Position numbers and translations under genes: made by a program. A DNA stretch of 64,000 nt from Physella acuta (taxonomy: Eukaryota > Mollusca > Gastropoda > Physidae): contig NW_026731812.1 in assembly GCF_028476545.1 (NCBI RefSeq), positions 62,001-126,000 of the forward strand, read 5' to 3'. This document shows positions 10,761 to 23,190 of the stretch, piece by piece. Each line of letters begins with the position of its first letter. Within the stretch, counting starts at the first letter, position 1. The notes beneath the pieces are model-generated. The model was not told the origin of the DNA, did no database searches, and saw nothing but the letters and a program-made list of their open reading frames with translations.

Positions 10761-11185
10761 TTTCTGTCCCCCTTCAACTCCCGTCTTTACTTTATCCTAA
10801 ACTTGTGATCTGTGTCATGTTTTTATTTTTTCAAACATCAAAAACAACACGAACAAAATACATTACGATATATAAATAACTCTAACCATGTTTATCAGCT
10901 TTCACATCCCATGTTTATTTAAAACACGACGAGCACTCGTAGTTAAAAAAAAATAAAACATCTCAGTTTTCTTCTTGATCTGGTTGAATTAAATTTCCCA
11001 TGCTATTTAATAATTTCTTTGCTCCGTTTCGAGCTATTTTAAAATCTTTTTATCTTTTCCATATGGAGGTTCGGGGTTGATCGGTGTGGGTATAAAACAC
11101 AGGTATGTTAATCGGTAGAGGGGGGGGGGGTGGGAATGGGGGGGTGGGCGTCAATTTAGTTGTCAAACACGTGTTTATATTAGTA
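10761..11185. other. Unassigned sequence
   Basis: Contains a poly-G tract at about 11119-11145. No gene. Confidence 0.5.
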
Positions 11186-11187
11186 AG

Positions 11188-11395
11188 CTGTTAAACGCGT
11201 GGTCGGGCGGTAGAGCGCTCGTCTTGAGTTAGGATCTCGGACTCGAGATTGTAAGACTGCTCTGAGTTCACTCAGCTCTGATAAGTACCTGACTCACGTT
11301 AAGGAAAGTAATGGCGGCTGGGCAGTGCACTGACCACAATTTACCTTTATATTTCGTACTCACAGAAACTAACTCTACTGCATCTACTGTAATGA
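11188..11395 (+). mobile_element. tRNA-derived SINE, family 1 (left member of an inverted pair)
   Basis: Head GTGGTCGGGCGGTAGAGCGC, then CAGCTCTGATAAGTACC, CTGACTCACGTTAAGG, GGCGGCTGGGCAGTGC and CTAACTCTACTGCATC. Followed 110 bp later by a copy on the other strand. Confidence 0.88.
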
Positions 11396-11504
11396 CAATC
11401 GGAACAACAAAGATAACTATTTAAATACAAGTACATGAATGAAACATGTAATTAAACTAGAAATAGAATGATATAAATATTTATACTAGTAAAAATTCCT
11501 CTTT

Positions 11505-11725
11505 AGACCTAGCGATCCACTGGGCAGATGAAGTAGAGCTCATATCTTTTTTGACCTCGGCATACAAAGAGATAATTTGTTCAGCACTATGCCCAGCCGC
11601 CTTTACTTTCACTAACGTAAGGTACCCATCAGAACTGGGTGGACTCATGGACGTTATACTAACTTGAACTCGGATTCGAGATTTTCGGATTAGCAACCTA
11701 GTGCTCTATCGCCCCCATCTGTATC
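11505..11725 (-). mobile_element. tRNA-derived SINE, family 1 (right member of an inverted pair)
   Basis: Minus-strand body with GCAGATGAAGTAGAGCTC, CCCAGCCGCCTTTACTTTC and CATCAGAACTGGGTGG as seen on the plus strand. Its head is part of the local 142-bp duplication. Confidence 0.88.
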
Positions 11726-11995
11726 TAAGTAAGCGTATAGCAAGATTAAATGCTTCTTAAATTTCATAATCTCTAAATGAATTCAAAACAAAAGTCTTTT
11801 AACTGACAACAGTACAGAATATATGTACGCACCTACCTACCTAGTGCTCTATCGCCCCCCATCTGTATCTTAGTAAGCGTATAACAACACAACAACTAAG
11901 TCAAGATAAAATATTTCTCAAATTTCATAATCTCTAAATGAATTCAAAAACAAAGTCTTTTAACTGACAACAATACACAATTTATGTACACACCT
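11699..11995. repeat. Tandem duplication of about 145 bp
   Basis: CTAGTGCTCTATCGCCCCC to GTACGCACCTAC is repeated once with modest divergence (second copy from about 11841). Both contain AATTTCATAATCTCTAAATG and TCTTTTAACTGACAAC. Confidence 0.85.
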
Positions 11996-12323
11996 ACTCT
12001 CTACCCCACTCCCCCCTTTACCTTTAGACGCACAAGACTAAAGAATCGTTTTTTGAATTGGAGAATTTATCATCCACGCTGGCTTTTGACTAATCTCCTC
12101 TGACGCAAGCCATCCGTCTTGACGGCGTCATCAGACTCACATTAGCAGACGCAGCCCGCGTGGTTTATACCGCATTTCTCTTCGACCTGCCGCAACCCAA
12201 CGCTAATCGTAGTGACAAGTACTTGGCGCGATACACATGGAAATCATTTAACAAGAATAGCTTGGTGGAGTCGAAAGTGGGGGGGGGGGGGTGATGGTAA
12301 AATTATTTCAATAAATTAGTAAG

Positions 12324-12325
<2 letters not shown>
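11996..12325. other. Apparently unique sequence
   Basis: Less repetitive than its surroundings, moderate GC, no open frame of note. No function assigned. Confidence 0.4.

Positions 12326-12420
<95 letters not shown>
12326..12420. repeat. AT microsatellite, probably the tail of a LINE
   Basis: Pure TA run directly abutting the 3' end of the LINE fragment at 12421. Confidence 0.95.

Positions 12421-13028
<608 letters not shown>

Positions 13029-13112
<84 letters not shown>
13029..13112. repeat. AT microsatellite
   Basis: Pure TA run. Confidence 0.95.
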
Positions 13113-13113
<1 letters not shown>

Positions 13114-13805
13114 CACGATTCCACGCAGGGGGTAAAGTTTGGCACATGATTTTGTCACATAACATTGAAGGGAAGATGCACATATTATACTATTACTATA
13201 TGAAAAGAGTAGCTTAATATTGTGAAGGTCGCGACGCACTCGTTCGATTATTTGCACAAAACGTCTCCATAGAAAGAGAAAAAAAAATGGATAATTTCTC
13301 TAATCAAGTATTCTTTGAAAAATAATACTAAAAAAACAAAACAAAAATAGACAAAATTGATTGTCCATGATGGATGTATTTATATACCTCATGCGCAATC
13401 CCCGCTCTGCGCATTTGGTATTCCCCCAAGTAGGTCAAGCTAATTTCGTGCTGTTGTGAACGATTATCTGCCCCTTTCACGTCAGGCAGACCACAACTAA
13501 CAACATTGTCATTTCTGATCAAATTCTGCTAAATCATTCATTCGTTTCCGGTTCAATTGATTCAGTAAAAAAAATAATCATTTCTCGCTTGGATGGAGAG
13601 TTGCGGAACTTTCGTGACGGAGTTGCGGGACTTGCTCGGACAAATTTTGTAACTAAAAATTTCATTGGTTAAATAAAACTGTATTCTACCTTACCTGTGA
13701 ATGTGTTTCTTGAGCTTATCTTCTGCGCATGTGCTTATCGGTCATGACAGGTTAAGACCAGGTGTAGAAACACTTAAGTTCGTGCAGAGTAAGGTGGGTG
13801 TACCG
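13113..13805. other. Unassigned, relatively unique sequence
   Basis: No repeat signature and no convincing open frame. The part around 13370-13520 is least repetitive. Confidence 0.4.
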
Positions 13806-13983
13806 CAGAGTTTCTTTCAGGCTTTTTTCTCCGGGGGGGGGGGGGGGAGAAAAACAGACACTGGTAAAAGTAAATATTGTTTCTATAAATGATATATCTT
13901 TTCTATTTTGTTTGAGGTAGAGGTGGTATATAAGACCCTCCCCCTCTCCCCCCCCCCCCAAGAGATACTTGATTGATACTCTG
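13806..13983 (+). mobile_element. G-rich MITE, family B
   Basis: Starts CAGAGTTTCTTTCAGGCTTT, has a G run, CAGACACTGGTAAAAGTAAA, a C run, and ends AAGAGATACTTGATTGATACTCTG (24 bases at 13960-13983, last 8 ATACTCTG). Flanks GTGTACCG and GTGTGACA agree only partly. Confidence 0.65.
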
Positions 13984-14087
13984 GTGTGACACGAAGAGCC
14001 ACACTGCTCATTTAGAAGCTTAGGGTTCGAATCCTAAAGTAACCATGATCTCTAGCCTTGATATTGAGTCCAGGCTATCCTCTAACA

Positions 14088-14775
14088 CAGGGGTCGGCAA
14101 CCTGCGGCTCGTGAGCCGCATGCGACTCTTTTGATGTCAGGATGCGGCTCTCCAGTTCCATAATAATTATATTATTTTATTTTCATAACTCATAAAAATA
14201 TTATACTGTAAAAAAACAACTTTAAACAAGATAAAAACACAAAAAAAAATGGTGAAGTAGAGTGTATACAGACAGCTGACTGCTGTTTGGACACTAGGCC
14301 CAGCTCTACAACTGTGCTGTGGTCAGCCCCGTGACAGTGGTTCCATGCTTTCCACTACCGAAGTGCACATTTTTTTTTGTTTCAAATATTTTGAATAATA
14401 TTTTTTTATATTCAGAAGGCATTTTCTTTATGTGTCAGTGTACGTTATTTGATTTGAGTGACAGAGGTTTTTAGTTATTAGCTTCTAAATTGGGTAGGGA
14501 TAGTGATATGGTTATATAATTTGATTTTATTATCTTAGCAGAGCTAGCTAAAATAGGTCTACTTTCTTATGTTCTGTGCAAAACGTGTATGTTTTTATAC
14601 GAATACATAGTATTTTATACTTAAACACATTTATTATTAAATTAATTTACCCAATCCTAATAAAAAAAACCATAATATTGAGAATAAAACTGTTAGTGGC
14701 TCTTTAAAAAAAAACTGTGAGATTTTGTATATTGTGAATTTTGGCTCTTCTGCCTCAAAAGGTTGCCGACCCCTG
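14088..14775. mobile_element. Non-autonomous hAT element, 688 bp
   Basis: Perfect 15-bp inverted termini CAGGGGTCGGCAACC and GGTTGCCGACCCCTG. Exact 8-bp target duplication CTCTAACA at 14080-14087 and 14776-14783. The subterminal TGCGGCTC words are typical of this widespread hAT type. No transposase frame, so it would depend on an enzyme supplied elsewhere. Intact ends and target duplication suggest it is not very old. Confidence 0.95.
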
Positions 14776-14783
14776 CTCTAACA

Positions 14784-15225
14784 TGTGACCTTTATGGAGC
14801 GACCATCAATAAGTCACCACCAAACAGAACTGTCATGACCTGAACACAAACTCTAACCTGATTTTACTATCAGGTACCACCAATCACACCTGTAGAAAAT
14901 CATACTCCACCAACCACACACCACCAACCACACTCCATAAACCACACTCCACCAACCATACTCCACTAACCACACTCCACCGAATCCTCTCCACCGACCA
15001 TTCTTCATCAATCGTTACCCAGTTAATCAACACTTTTACACTAATTAATCACGGTCAAACCAGGTCACCTATTTAGGTTTAACTAGAACCATTAATACCC
15101 CGCTAAAACACCATTAATTTGCCATTAATTCACATTTAACACAACACTAATTCACCATTAATATACCATTATAGCCTCGTGTCTACCCCATTAAATCGTC
15201 TTGAGTTAGGATAAAATTGCTTAAA
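14784..15225. repeat. ACCACACTCC-type 15-bp repeat and flanks
   Basis: CCACCAACCACACTCC and variants repeat from about 14868 to 15000. After that come diverged CACCATTAAT words. No gene. Confidence 0.6.
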
Positions 15226-15317
15226 TGCATCCAGACCACCTTTTCCACCCCCCCTCCCCCACCGCAACAAACATCACATGTGAAGTTAATAAAGACAAAT
15301 TTCATTTCCGGTCCCTG

Positions 15318-15518
15318 CATCTGATTCATACACACACATTCACAAACACACACACATACATACACACACGCATACACTTTACACACACATACATACACAA
15401 ACACTCTCTCTTACAAAATCCGACGCATGATCGCATACTGACACACAAAGATACAGATACACACACTCTTTTACACACACACACAGACAGTCACAACGAC
15501 ACACGCTCATACATACAT

Positions 15519-15598
<80 letters not shown>
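15318..15598. repeat. CA microsatellite grading into AT microsatellite
   Basis: ACACACA-rich sequence from 15330, ending in a pure TA run 15533-15597. Confidence 0.95.
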
Positions 15599-15825
15599 TC
15601 ACAACCACCCATAGACACATAAACACATGTGAAACACAAATATAATATTTTCTACACTCAAAAACAAAAGGTCAGCAACGGCTTATATTCTCCATTCATT
15701 CTCCCATCCATATCCCTTATCCTTACTCAAAATCATTACTTAAACTGAATCCTGCCAAACCCAGACAGCCGATTTACATGTTAGTTGATTTATTCCAATT
15801 GCAAGTAGATTTATCATAACCAGTA
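15599..15825. other. Unassigned sequence
   Basis: No feature recognised. Confidence 0.4.
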
Positions 15826-16385
15826 GTTGATTTATCCTAATGTACATTATATATATCCTAATGTACATTATATTTATCCTAACATACAGTATATTTACCC
15901 TAATGTACAGTATATTTATTCTAATGTACAGTATATTTATTCTAATGTACAGTATATTTATCCTAACGCACAGTATATTTATCCTAACGCACAGTATAAT
16001 TATCCTAACGTAGAGTATATTTATCCTAATGTACAGTATATTTACCCTAATGTACAGTATATTTATCCTAACGCACAGTATATTTATCCTAACGCACAGT
16101 ATAATTATCCTAACGTAGAGTATATTTATCCTAATGTACAGTATATCCTAATGTACAGTATATTTATCCTAACGTGCAGTATATTTATCCTAACGTAGAG
16201 TACATTTATCCTAACGTACAGTATATTTATCCTAACGTACAGTATATTTACCCTAATGTACAGTATATTTATCCTAACGTACGGTATATTTATCCTAACG
16301 TACAATATATTTAGCCTATTGTACAGCATATTTATCCTAACATACAATATATTTATCCAAACGTACAGTATATTAATCCTACCTA
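15826..16385. repeat. 21-bp minisatellite
   Basis: About 27 copies of TATTTATCCTAACGTACAGTA. An internal segment of several units (around 15960-16060 and 16070-16135) is itself repeated. Open frames on both strands are a consequence of the 21-base period. Confidence 0.95.
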
Positions 16386-17218
16386 GCAGTAGAATCATAC
16401 AAGAGCAGGGGCCAACAACTATCGATAATTTTTTCGTATACCGATAAAAAGTATAATAAAAACTATGCGTAGAATTTTTAAACAATTATTTTTTTTAAAT
16501 GGCTGATATATTTTTTTATTAAGAAAATAACATTAATAATTTGAAATAAATTTGAAATAACATTAATATTAATGTATTTCTAAAATTGTTATGAATTACA
16601 GTTATTAAATAATTATGCTGCTTTTGACAATTTATTTTAGTGGCTCGTTATTTTTTCGTGTTAAATTAGCTCATTTTTTGCTAGTTATAAATTATAAACT
16701 GGTTAATGCTAAAAATAAAAAAAATATAAAAACATTAATTCTAATTATAAATAATGAGCTCATTAATTTAAACAATAATTGTGTTGGTCCATCCATGCAG
16801 AAAAAAACACAAAAAATATTTATCGAAACAAAGTGACGCAATACTAATTAAATCCAACGCAATTAAAGATCAACCCTGTAAAACAAATATTCACGTGAAC
16901 ATTCATTAATTTTATCAACTTCATTAACCACTTTTTGTTCTGCTCCATTCCTGCAAAACTTTTAAATAAATAACACTCCGCGTTTAATATCAGGCAAAAT
17001 GGAAACTAAAAAAGCAATTATTACAATAGAACAAATACATTCGTGTAAATAAAGCAATATCGATTCAGATGAACTGTGCCTTTCAATAATAGTAAAAACA
17101 CACAAATGATTATTTGGAAGAAATTCATGTTTAATCATCAAACTAAATATTTGACATTTTTCAAAGAGGCTCATAATAAAAAGACATTAATCATTTCAAA
17201 CTTGGTGATACCAAACTT
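16386..17218. other. Very AT-rich unassigned sequence
   Basis: No gene or known repeat. Confidence 0.5.
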
Positions 17219-17374
17219 TAACGGTAGAGCGCTAGACTGCTAACCCGAAAGTCTCGAGTTCGAATCCGGGTTCAAATCAGTTCCCGAGTCCAAACAGCTC
17301 TGATGGGTATCTAGCTCACTTTAGGAAAACTGTAGGCGGCTGGACATTTTGCTGACCTACCGAGGTAGGTCATT
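17219..17374 (+). mobile_element. tRNA-derived SINE, family 1 (left of inverted pair)
   Basis: Best-preserved tRNA head in the window: GGTAGAGCGCTAGACTGC, B-box GAGTTCGAATCCGGG, then CAGCTCTGATGGGTATC and GTAGGCGGCTGGAC. It meets an opposite-strand copy at about 17376, and the tail of each is shared or truncated. Confidence 0.9.
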
Positions 17375-17375
17375 G

Positions 17376-17607
17376 AAACAGACACTTGGGCCAGGTGAAG
17401 TAGAGTTCACCTGTTTTTATGACCTCGATATACAATGGGGTAATCTGGACAGAACTATGACCAGCCGTTTTAATTTCCCTAACTTTAGTCAGGTACCCAC
17501 TAAAGCTGGGTGGACTCAGGGACATCCTACTAACTGGAGCACGGAATTCAACCTCGAAACTTTCGGGTTAGTAGTCGTAAGCTCTACTATTCAACCACGC
17601 CTTTTCC
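17376..17607 (-). mobile_element. tRNA-derived SINE, family 1 (right of inverted pair)
   Basis: Minus-strand copy with GGTGAAGTAGAGTTCACC, AAAGCTGGGTGGACTC and, at its head, TTTCGGGTTAGTAGTCG as shown on the plus strand. Confidence 0.9.
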
Positions 17608-17699
17608 TTTTATGTCAATATGCTTGTGTATTATTCGTATTAATATTGTACTGGAGTCTTCTTACAATTGGTTATGTATGAAGCATAAGTGCTTGAACC
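17608..17699. other. Spacer
   Basis: No feature. Confidence 0.4.
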
Positions 17700-18001
17700 C
17701 AGTGGCGTAGCGAGGGGGGTGGGTGGGGTGCGGACCGCACCGGGTGACACCATTTAGGGGGGTGACACCAAAGCAAAAAATAGCAAAATATATAGCGAAA
17801 AATGATAATTCCACTAAATTAAGTGATTAATTTGAGTGTTAAATAGTCTTTTAAGAGGTGGAAATCGAAAGTGTGAGGGAGGGGGGAGCGGGGTGCAAAT
17901 CGAAAATTGTCCACGGGAAGGGTCGCTATGCCTCTGGGGGGGGGGGGGGTCGACACCATTAAGTGCCGCACCGGGTGACACCCGACCTCGCTACGCCACT
18001 T
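17700..18001. mobile_element. hAT-like MITE, family A (most complete copy)
   Basis: Left end CAGTGGCGTAGCGAGG, right end CCTCGCTACGCCACTT, with 8-bp target duplication CTTGAACC at 17692-17699 and 18002-18009. The interior has GGTGACACC words, an AT-rich core (AATGATAATTCCACTAAATT), and two G tracts. This copy defines the family: 302 bp, no coding capacity. Confidence 0.93.
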
Positions 18002-18019
18002 CTTGAACCTAAAAACCTG

Positions 18020-18165
18020 ACGATCTATAGGGCAAGTGAAGTAGAGTTCACTTATTTCTGTGACCTCGGCATGTGAAGAGATAGTGTGGTCAGCACTGTG
18101 CCCAGCCGCCTTTACTTTCCCTAACGTGAGTTAGGTACCCATCAGAGTTAGGTGGACTCAGGGGA
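18020..18165 (-). mobile_element. tRNA-derived SINE, family 1, head missing
   Basis: Minus-strand body and tail (CAAGTGAAGTAGAGTTCAC, CCCAGCCGCCTTTACTTTCC, CATCAGAGTTAGGTGG). The tRNA-like part is absent. Confidence 0.85.
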
Positions 18166-18664
18166 ATGAACCTACTTCATTAAAACGTATTATGTCCATG
18201 CGCTCATCGTTAAATAACTTTAAAAAAAAAACATAAAAAAACACAGCGTCACGATTAGAACTCGCGGCTAAATATTTTTACCCCGTCATGAGCCACACAA
18301 AAAACTCTGGAATCGAACAGATGATGAGTTCTAATTGGCGAGCAAATATTTTTTTTAATACCTCAGATTAAACACAAAAGCAAACCCGGCTCTGTAGTTT
18401 TGAAATGTCGAAACGCTGATCGTGTTTGTTAACGAACAGCTTTGACAAACACGTACTTCCGGGCATGCGCAGACGTGTGCCAGGTTTTTATAAAAAAAAA
18501 TATTGTAGCCTGCTGGTGTATAATGACGCATCCGTCAATTAGAATTGGTTCTCCGTTCATCACGGTAATGAAAAGTCAGTTAAACGATGGACGAGAGAAA
18601 GACATTTCGACACTTGGACGGATTCTGTATCTCTCCCCCCACCCCCACTCTCACGTTCTAAACA
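18166..18664. other. Unassigned sequence
   Basis: No gene; AAACAC / GTGTTT words give weak inverted symmetry. Confidence 0.4.
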
Positions 18665-18945
18665 ACAAGAGCACAGACCAGAAGCTCGACTTTACTCCAT
18701 TCCCATAGTATATTTTCTTCCTGACTCCAACCACCAGTCTCCCCCCTCCCCCTTAACCCGAAGCTCAACCCTACTCCCTACCACAGTACCATTTCTTCCT
18801 GACCCCACCCCTACCACCCACCAACCCCCAACCCCCATCCCTTAACCCAAAGCTCTACTATACTCCCTCTCACAGTACCATTTCTTCCTGACCCCATCCA
18901 TCCCACCCACCAGCCCTTCCCCCAACCCCCACCCCCACCCCATTT
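18665..18945. repeat. C-rich tandem repeat of about 85-90 bp, 3 copies
   Basis: Each copy holds AAGCTC...ACT, CACAGTACCATTTCTTCCTG and a C-rich end. Copies start near 18676, 18758 and 18847. Confidence 0.8.
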
Positions 18946-19174
18946 TGGGTGCGCTAAGGAACTTTTCTTGACAAGGACACGTTTTCATCTGACTGCTGAT
19001 GTCAATTTAAGTTGACTTAAGTCAGTTCGATGCGATTGGATTTTGTCCCTCACGGTAGCGGCTGGAGAAGGCTTGGTCGTCTCCTCTTCAAAGAACCTCT
19101 GGGGGCGAGTAAGGGGAGGAGGGAGGGGGAGGAGAGGAGGGGGAGGGAGGGGATATTCTCGAGAACCGGGGTGG
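18946..19174. other. Unassigned, G/A-rich at the right
   Basis: GGAGGGGGAGGAG purine tract at 19112-19155. No gene. Confidence 0.4.
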
Positions 19175-19393
19175 CAGTTTCTTTCAGGCATCTCACCAAA
19201 GCACATCTACTACCCCCCCCCCCCCCAAAGAAAGAGAATTGATATACAAAATATATACTTTTATCAGAGTCCACCCCCAACCACCACTAACGAATTATAA
19301 TTTATATAGAAAACATATACTTTTACTAGTCCCCTTCCCTCTAAAGTTTCAAGTGCCCCCCCCCTCGAGAAAAAAAGTCCGAATGAAACACTT
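19175..19393 (-). mobile_element. G-rich MITE, family B
   Basis: Left end CAGTTTCTTTCAGGCATCTC, right end GTCCGAATGAAACACTT, interior with two copies of ATATACTTTTA and C runs. Confidence 0.65.
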
Positions 19394-19760
19394 GGGGACT
19401 GAGAAGTTCTTTACTGAAGAATCGAAAAATACCTAATTGACGAGTTTGCACCGAGTGAACCCTCGTCCTGTATGTGACCAGATGTTGTGTGTTGAGCTCA
19501 CCCAACTCGTGCGATATATGGTAGTCGAGGTACATATGGGTTGGTGTTGTCTTGGTTGGTGGCGGGCATATTTCTATGTGATTAAACATACTAGTACTCA
19601 ACTAGATCGAGAGTCCCGTTGCATCAACTAGATGAAAGTGAATGTTAAATAGTTTCAAGTAAATTTCTTTTTATTTCCCAGGCAGCGATGTTGTTTTTTA
19701 TCACACAACAAAATCAGCTTTAATCATACTCGACAAGCTAGAATCTCACACAATCATGTA
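19394..19760. other. Unassigned sequence
   Basis: No feature recognised. Confidence 0.4.
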
Positions 19761-19955
19761 CAGCGTTTCTTCTAGACTTTTTTCTCCTTTGGGGGGGGGG
19801 GCACTTGATATTTTTGGGGGAGGGGGGTGGAGAGGCGTACACCATTTTTCGGGGATGCGGACACTGCTAAAAGTCTATGTTTTCTATATAAATTCAATTT
19901 CGGACGGGGGACGGGGGACGATAGACTTTCTTCGAAGAAATGCCTGGAAGAAACT
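19761..19955 (+). mobile_element. G-rich MITE, family B
   Basis: CAGCGTTTCTTCTAGACTTT to TGCCTGGAAGAAACTG, with GGACACTGCTAAAAGTCTAT and TTCTATATAAATTCAATTTC inside. Target duplication eroded. Confidence 0.8.
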
Positions 19956-20064
19956 GATGTACCGCGACACACAGTAAATATCAACCACATTGCGCAACTG
20001 TAGACACAAATCCTGATACAGCGATACATAACTAGCTACAGCTATACAGAATGACTCTAGGACA

Positions 20065-20410
20065 ATACCCCCCCCCATCGTCAATTACCCCCGGACATTC
20101 CACATCCCCCCACACCGACATTAACCCCCTGAGTAATTACGCCCCCCCCCCCCCTTGTTGTCAATTACCCCCCTTTGGAATTACCCACTCCCCCTAGCTC
20201 AACAATCCTGACTCCAACTCCAACTCTAGACTTATATATTACCTTTGTCCTAACGTTGAGAAAAAACCTAAACCTAACCCTAACACTAGCCCTAACCCTG
20301 GCCATGGCCATAGCCCTAACCTAAACCCTAACTGTACCTTAAGCTGTGACCCGGGGGGGTAATGTCCTACTGGTCGGGATGTAATCGACAGGGGTTAATT
20401 ACAACACTAG
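20065..20410. repeat. C/G-rich foldback region with telomere-like words
   Basis: AATTACCCCC-type units on the left (20068-20190) are roughly inverted by GGGGGGTAATGTCC and GATGTAATCGACAGGGG on the right (20354-20395). Between them are degenerate CCCTAA/CCTAAA words (20265-20335). Probably an old MITE; similar in design to the element at 9289. Confidence 0.5.
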
Positions 20411-20839
20411 CTACAGCCACACAGAATTAGCCCCAGCCACACAGCAATAGCTGCAGCCATATGTACCTTACACCTTTCATCCTCAGTTTACCCTAACCAC
20501 ACTATTTTCTAAGCCGAAGCGTCGACAGGAATTAAAGAACTCAATTTTGATAAAACCACAAAACATTGCAACACAATTTATAGCTCAATTTTAAGAATCT
20601 AAAAACGAATATATTAAAACACATGTAATAAACGTGATTGCGCTTGTAAAAAAAATTTCATGTATTTTCAATTATTCGTCTCCCCCATAACGCTTGATTG
20701 GATCTGAATAAAATCAATAGACATTGCAACCGGGTATATGAATATAATTACTTTAGTTTTTTGGAAGAAAATGTGTCATGTCGATATACATCTGTGTTAT
20801 GTTTCTAGAACGGGTGCATTAATTACTCTAAGCCCCACC
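20411..20839. other. Unassigned sequence
   Basis: Short ACTAGCTACAGCCACACAG-like repetition near 20404-20460, otherwise featureless. Confidence 0.4.
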
Positions 20840-21480
20840 CCCGTATGGTAGCTCACCAATAAAGGAATCCCACTAATCTAGTAAGCCCATCGACAAAGAA
20901 GCCCACCAGTCTAGTAAACACATAGACCCAATAGTCCACCACTGTAGTAAGCATATTTACATAGATGCCAAACAACCTAATAAGCCCGTAGACCTAATAC
21001 CCCACCAACCAAGTTACCCCATCTACACAGAAGCCCACCAACCAAGTTACCCCATCCACACAGAAGCCCACCAACACAGTAAACCCATCTACACAGAAGC
21101 CCACCAACCAAGTTACCCCATCCTCACAGAAGCCCCCCAACACAGTAAACCCATCCTCACAGAAGCCCACCAACACAGTAAACCCATCTACACAGAAGCC
21201 CACCAACCAAGTTACCCCATCCTCACAGAAGCCCACCAACACAGTATACCCATCTACATAGAAGCCCACCAACTCAGTTACGCCATCCACACAGAAACCC
21301 CCCCCCCCCAACCCAGTAAACCAATGGACATGTTTGCCCACATATTAGTAGTAAACACATAGAACTTAGAGTCCACCAACCTAGTAACTCCATCCCCCAA
21401 CTTTATAAGCTCATCGACATCATAGTCCATTAACATAATGAGCCGACGTACATTAAAAAAGCCCAACAACCATTAAACCA
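20840..21480. repeat. 33-bp minisatellite
   Basis: Units built from CCACCAACCAAGTTACCCCA plus TCCTCACAGAAGC are regular from 20990 to 21300 and diverged outside that. CATCCACACAG and CATCTACACAG variants alternate. Confidence 0.92.
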
Positions 21481-22210
21481 ACCATATCAACACTAACAAC
21501 ACCTTAATCCCACACCCAACAACCAAGCCCACTCACCACATCACCACTTATGTTTATCCATTGTCGTATATGCTATTGTAACTATCTGGGTGTCATAGCT
21601 AACCCCACCCCCACCCCACCCTGCACTTGAATCCCTCCACCTAATACGATCCAAGCTCCCTACACGATTAACAACAGCCGCAAATTGTCAACAACCGCCC
21701 TTACTTAATCCATCAACCGTACTATGTCGCAAACAGCTTCGGTATTAAAACCATTAACCCTGTATTAACCTACAATCAATTCTGTATTTTTAAAATTATT
21801 GTTTATCAACCAGAGACCATTATTCAAAACGTCAATCATAATATCGGTGTGAAGGTTGTGTTGAAATTTACGTAAGAATTCAATGCTTAGTTATATACGA
21901 ATAGATTGGGGTCTATATTTAGATTGGCATGACTGCGCGAGCTATTATGCAACCTCAAAGAAGGGGGGGGGGGAAGACAGGGCGCGCAGGCTGAGAGGAT
22001 TAAAAGATTAGGGTTAATCTCATTTGGTAAATGGGATTTTTGTTGCGAGAAAAATAAAACATATTTTGTAATGAAATAAAAGATGTAGTTTTTAATTGAG
22101 GATATTGCGAAGGGAAGGAGGGGGGAGGGGTGTGTGGATTAAGAGGTGGGGGTGCTGTGGGGAGTAAATATGTAGCTTTGGTGAAGGGTGTTACGTGTAG
22201 CAATGGCGTA
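21481..22210. other. Unassigned sequence
   Basis: No gene. Poly-G at 21963-21973 and a GT-rich lead-in to the next array. Confidence 0.4.
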
Positions 22211-22214
22211 AATG

Positions 22215-22745
22215 GGTTTATTTTACATTAGTGTGGCGCGTTTATTTTTAGCATTGGTGTGGGGGGTGTTGTTAATTAGCTTTGGTGTGGGGGTGTGGTT
22301 AATTAGTATTGGTGTAAGGGTGTTGTTAACTGGCTTTGGTGTGAGGGTGGTGTTAATTAGCATTGGTGTAAGTGTGTTGTTAATTAGCATTGGTGTGGGG
22401 GTGTAGTTAATTAGCAGTCATTGGGGATGTTATTAATTAGCATTAGTGTGGGGATGTTATTAATTAGCATTGGTGTAGGTGTGATGTTAATTAGCATTGG
22501 TGTAGGGGTGTTGTTAATTAGCACTGGTGTGGGGGTGTTGTTAATTAGCATTGGTGTGGGGGTGTTGTTAATTAGCATTGTTGTAGGGGTGTTGTTAATT
22601 AGCATCGGTGTGTGGGGTGTTGTTAATTAGCATTGGTGTGGGGCGTTGTTAATTAGCATTGGTGTGTGGATGTTGTTAATTAGCATTGGTGTGAGGGTGT
22701 TGTTAATTAGCATTGGTGTAGGGGTGTTGTTGCTTACCATTGGCG
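22215..22745. repeat. 27-bp minisatellite
   Basis: About 19 copies of GTTAATTAGCATTGGTGTGG plus GGGTGTT. Open on both strands because 27 is a multiple of 3. Confidence 0.95.
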
Positions 22746-22974
22746 TAAGATAATGATATTTAGTATTGTTGTAAGGATTTTGATGTTAGGAGATGACACC
22801 AAATGGTATGCAGTGTGATTGTTTTCATGCTATCAACAGCTATTGTGGAGATTTTATTTTGTTAGATGTGCATTAATGCTGTGGTGATGTCTAATGGTGG
22901 TGTTGCTAAATTCTTTTATGTAATGTGGTGGGTGGGGAGAAATAGCGATGAAAAAATGTCCCTTTCGAACCTAA
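22746..22974. other. Unassigned sequence
   Basis: Diverged continuation of the GGTGTTGTT style of the previous array. Confidence 0.4.
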
Positions 22975-23190
22975 CGAACCAAAGGGGCAGGTGAAGTAGA
23001 GTACACCTGTTTCTGTGACCTCGACATATGAAGGGATAATGTGGTCAGTACTATGCCTAGCTGACTTTCCGTATCATGAGTTAGGTACCCATCAGAGCTG
23101 GGCGGACTCAGGGACATTCTACTGACTTGAACCCGGATTCGAACTAGCTCTTTCGGGTTAGCCTGGCGCTCTATCGTTAAGCCCTGCTGT
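22975..23190 (-). mobile_element. tRNA-derived SINE, family 1, near full length
   Basis: Minus-strand copy with GCAGGTGAAGTAGAGTACAC, ATCAGAGCTGGGCGGACTC and a head region containing CCCGGATTCGAAC (B-box, antisense). Confidence 0.92.

Noticed and set aside
14000-14046. Possible tRNA gene around GGGTTCGAATCCT
   Set aside because: Only a B-box-like arm; no acceptor, D or anticodon arms could be folded. Probably a SINE scrap.
20265-20335. Chromosome-end telomere repeat
   Set aside because: CCCTAA words are few, degenerate and embedded in a foldback repeat region.
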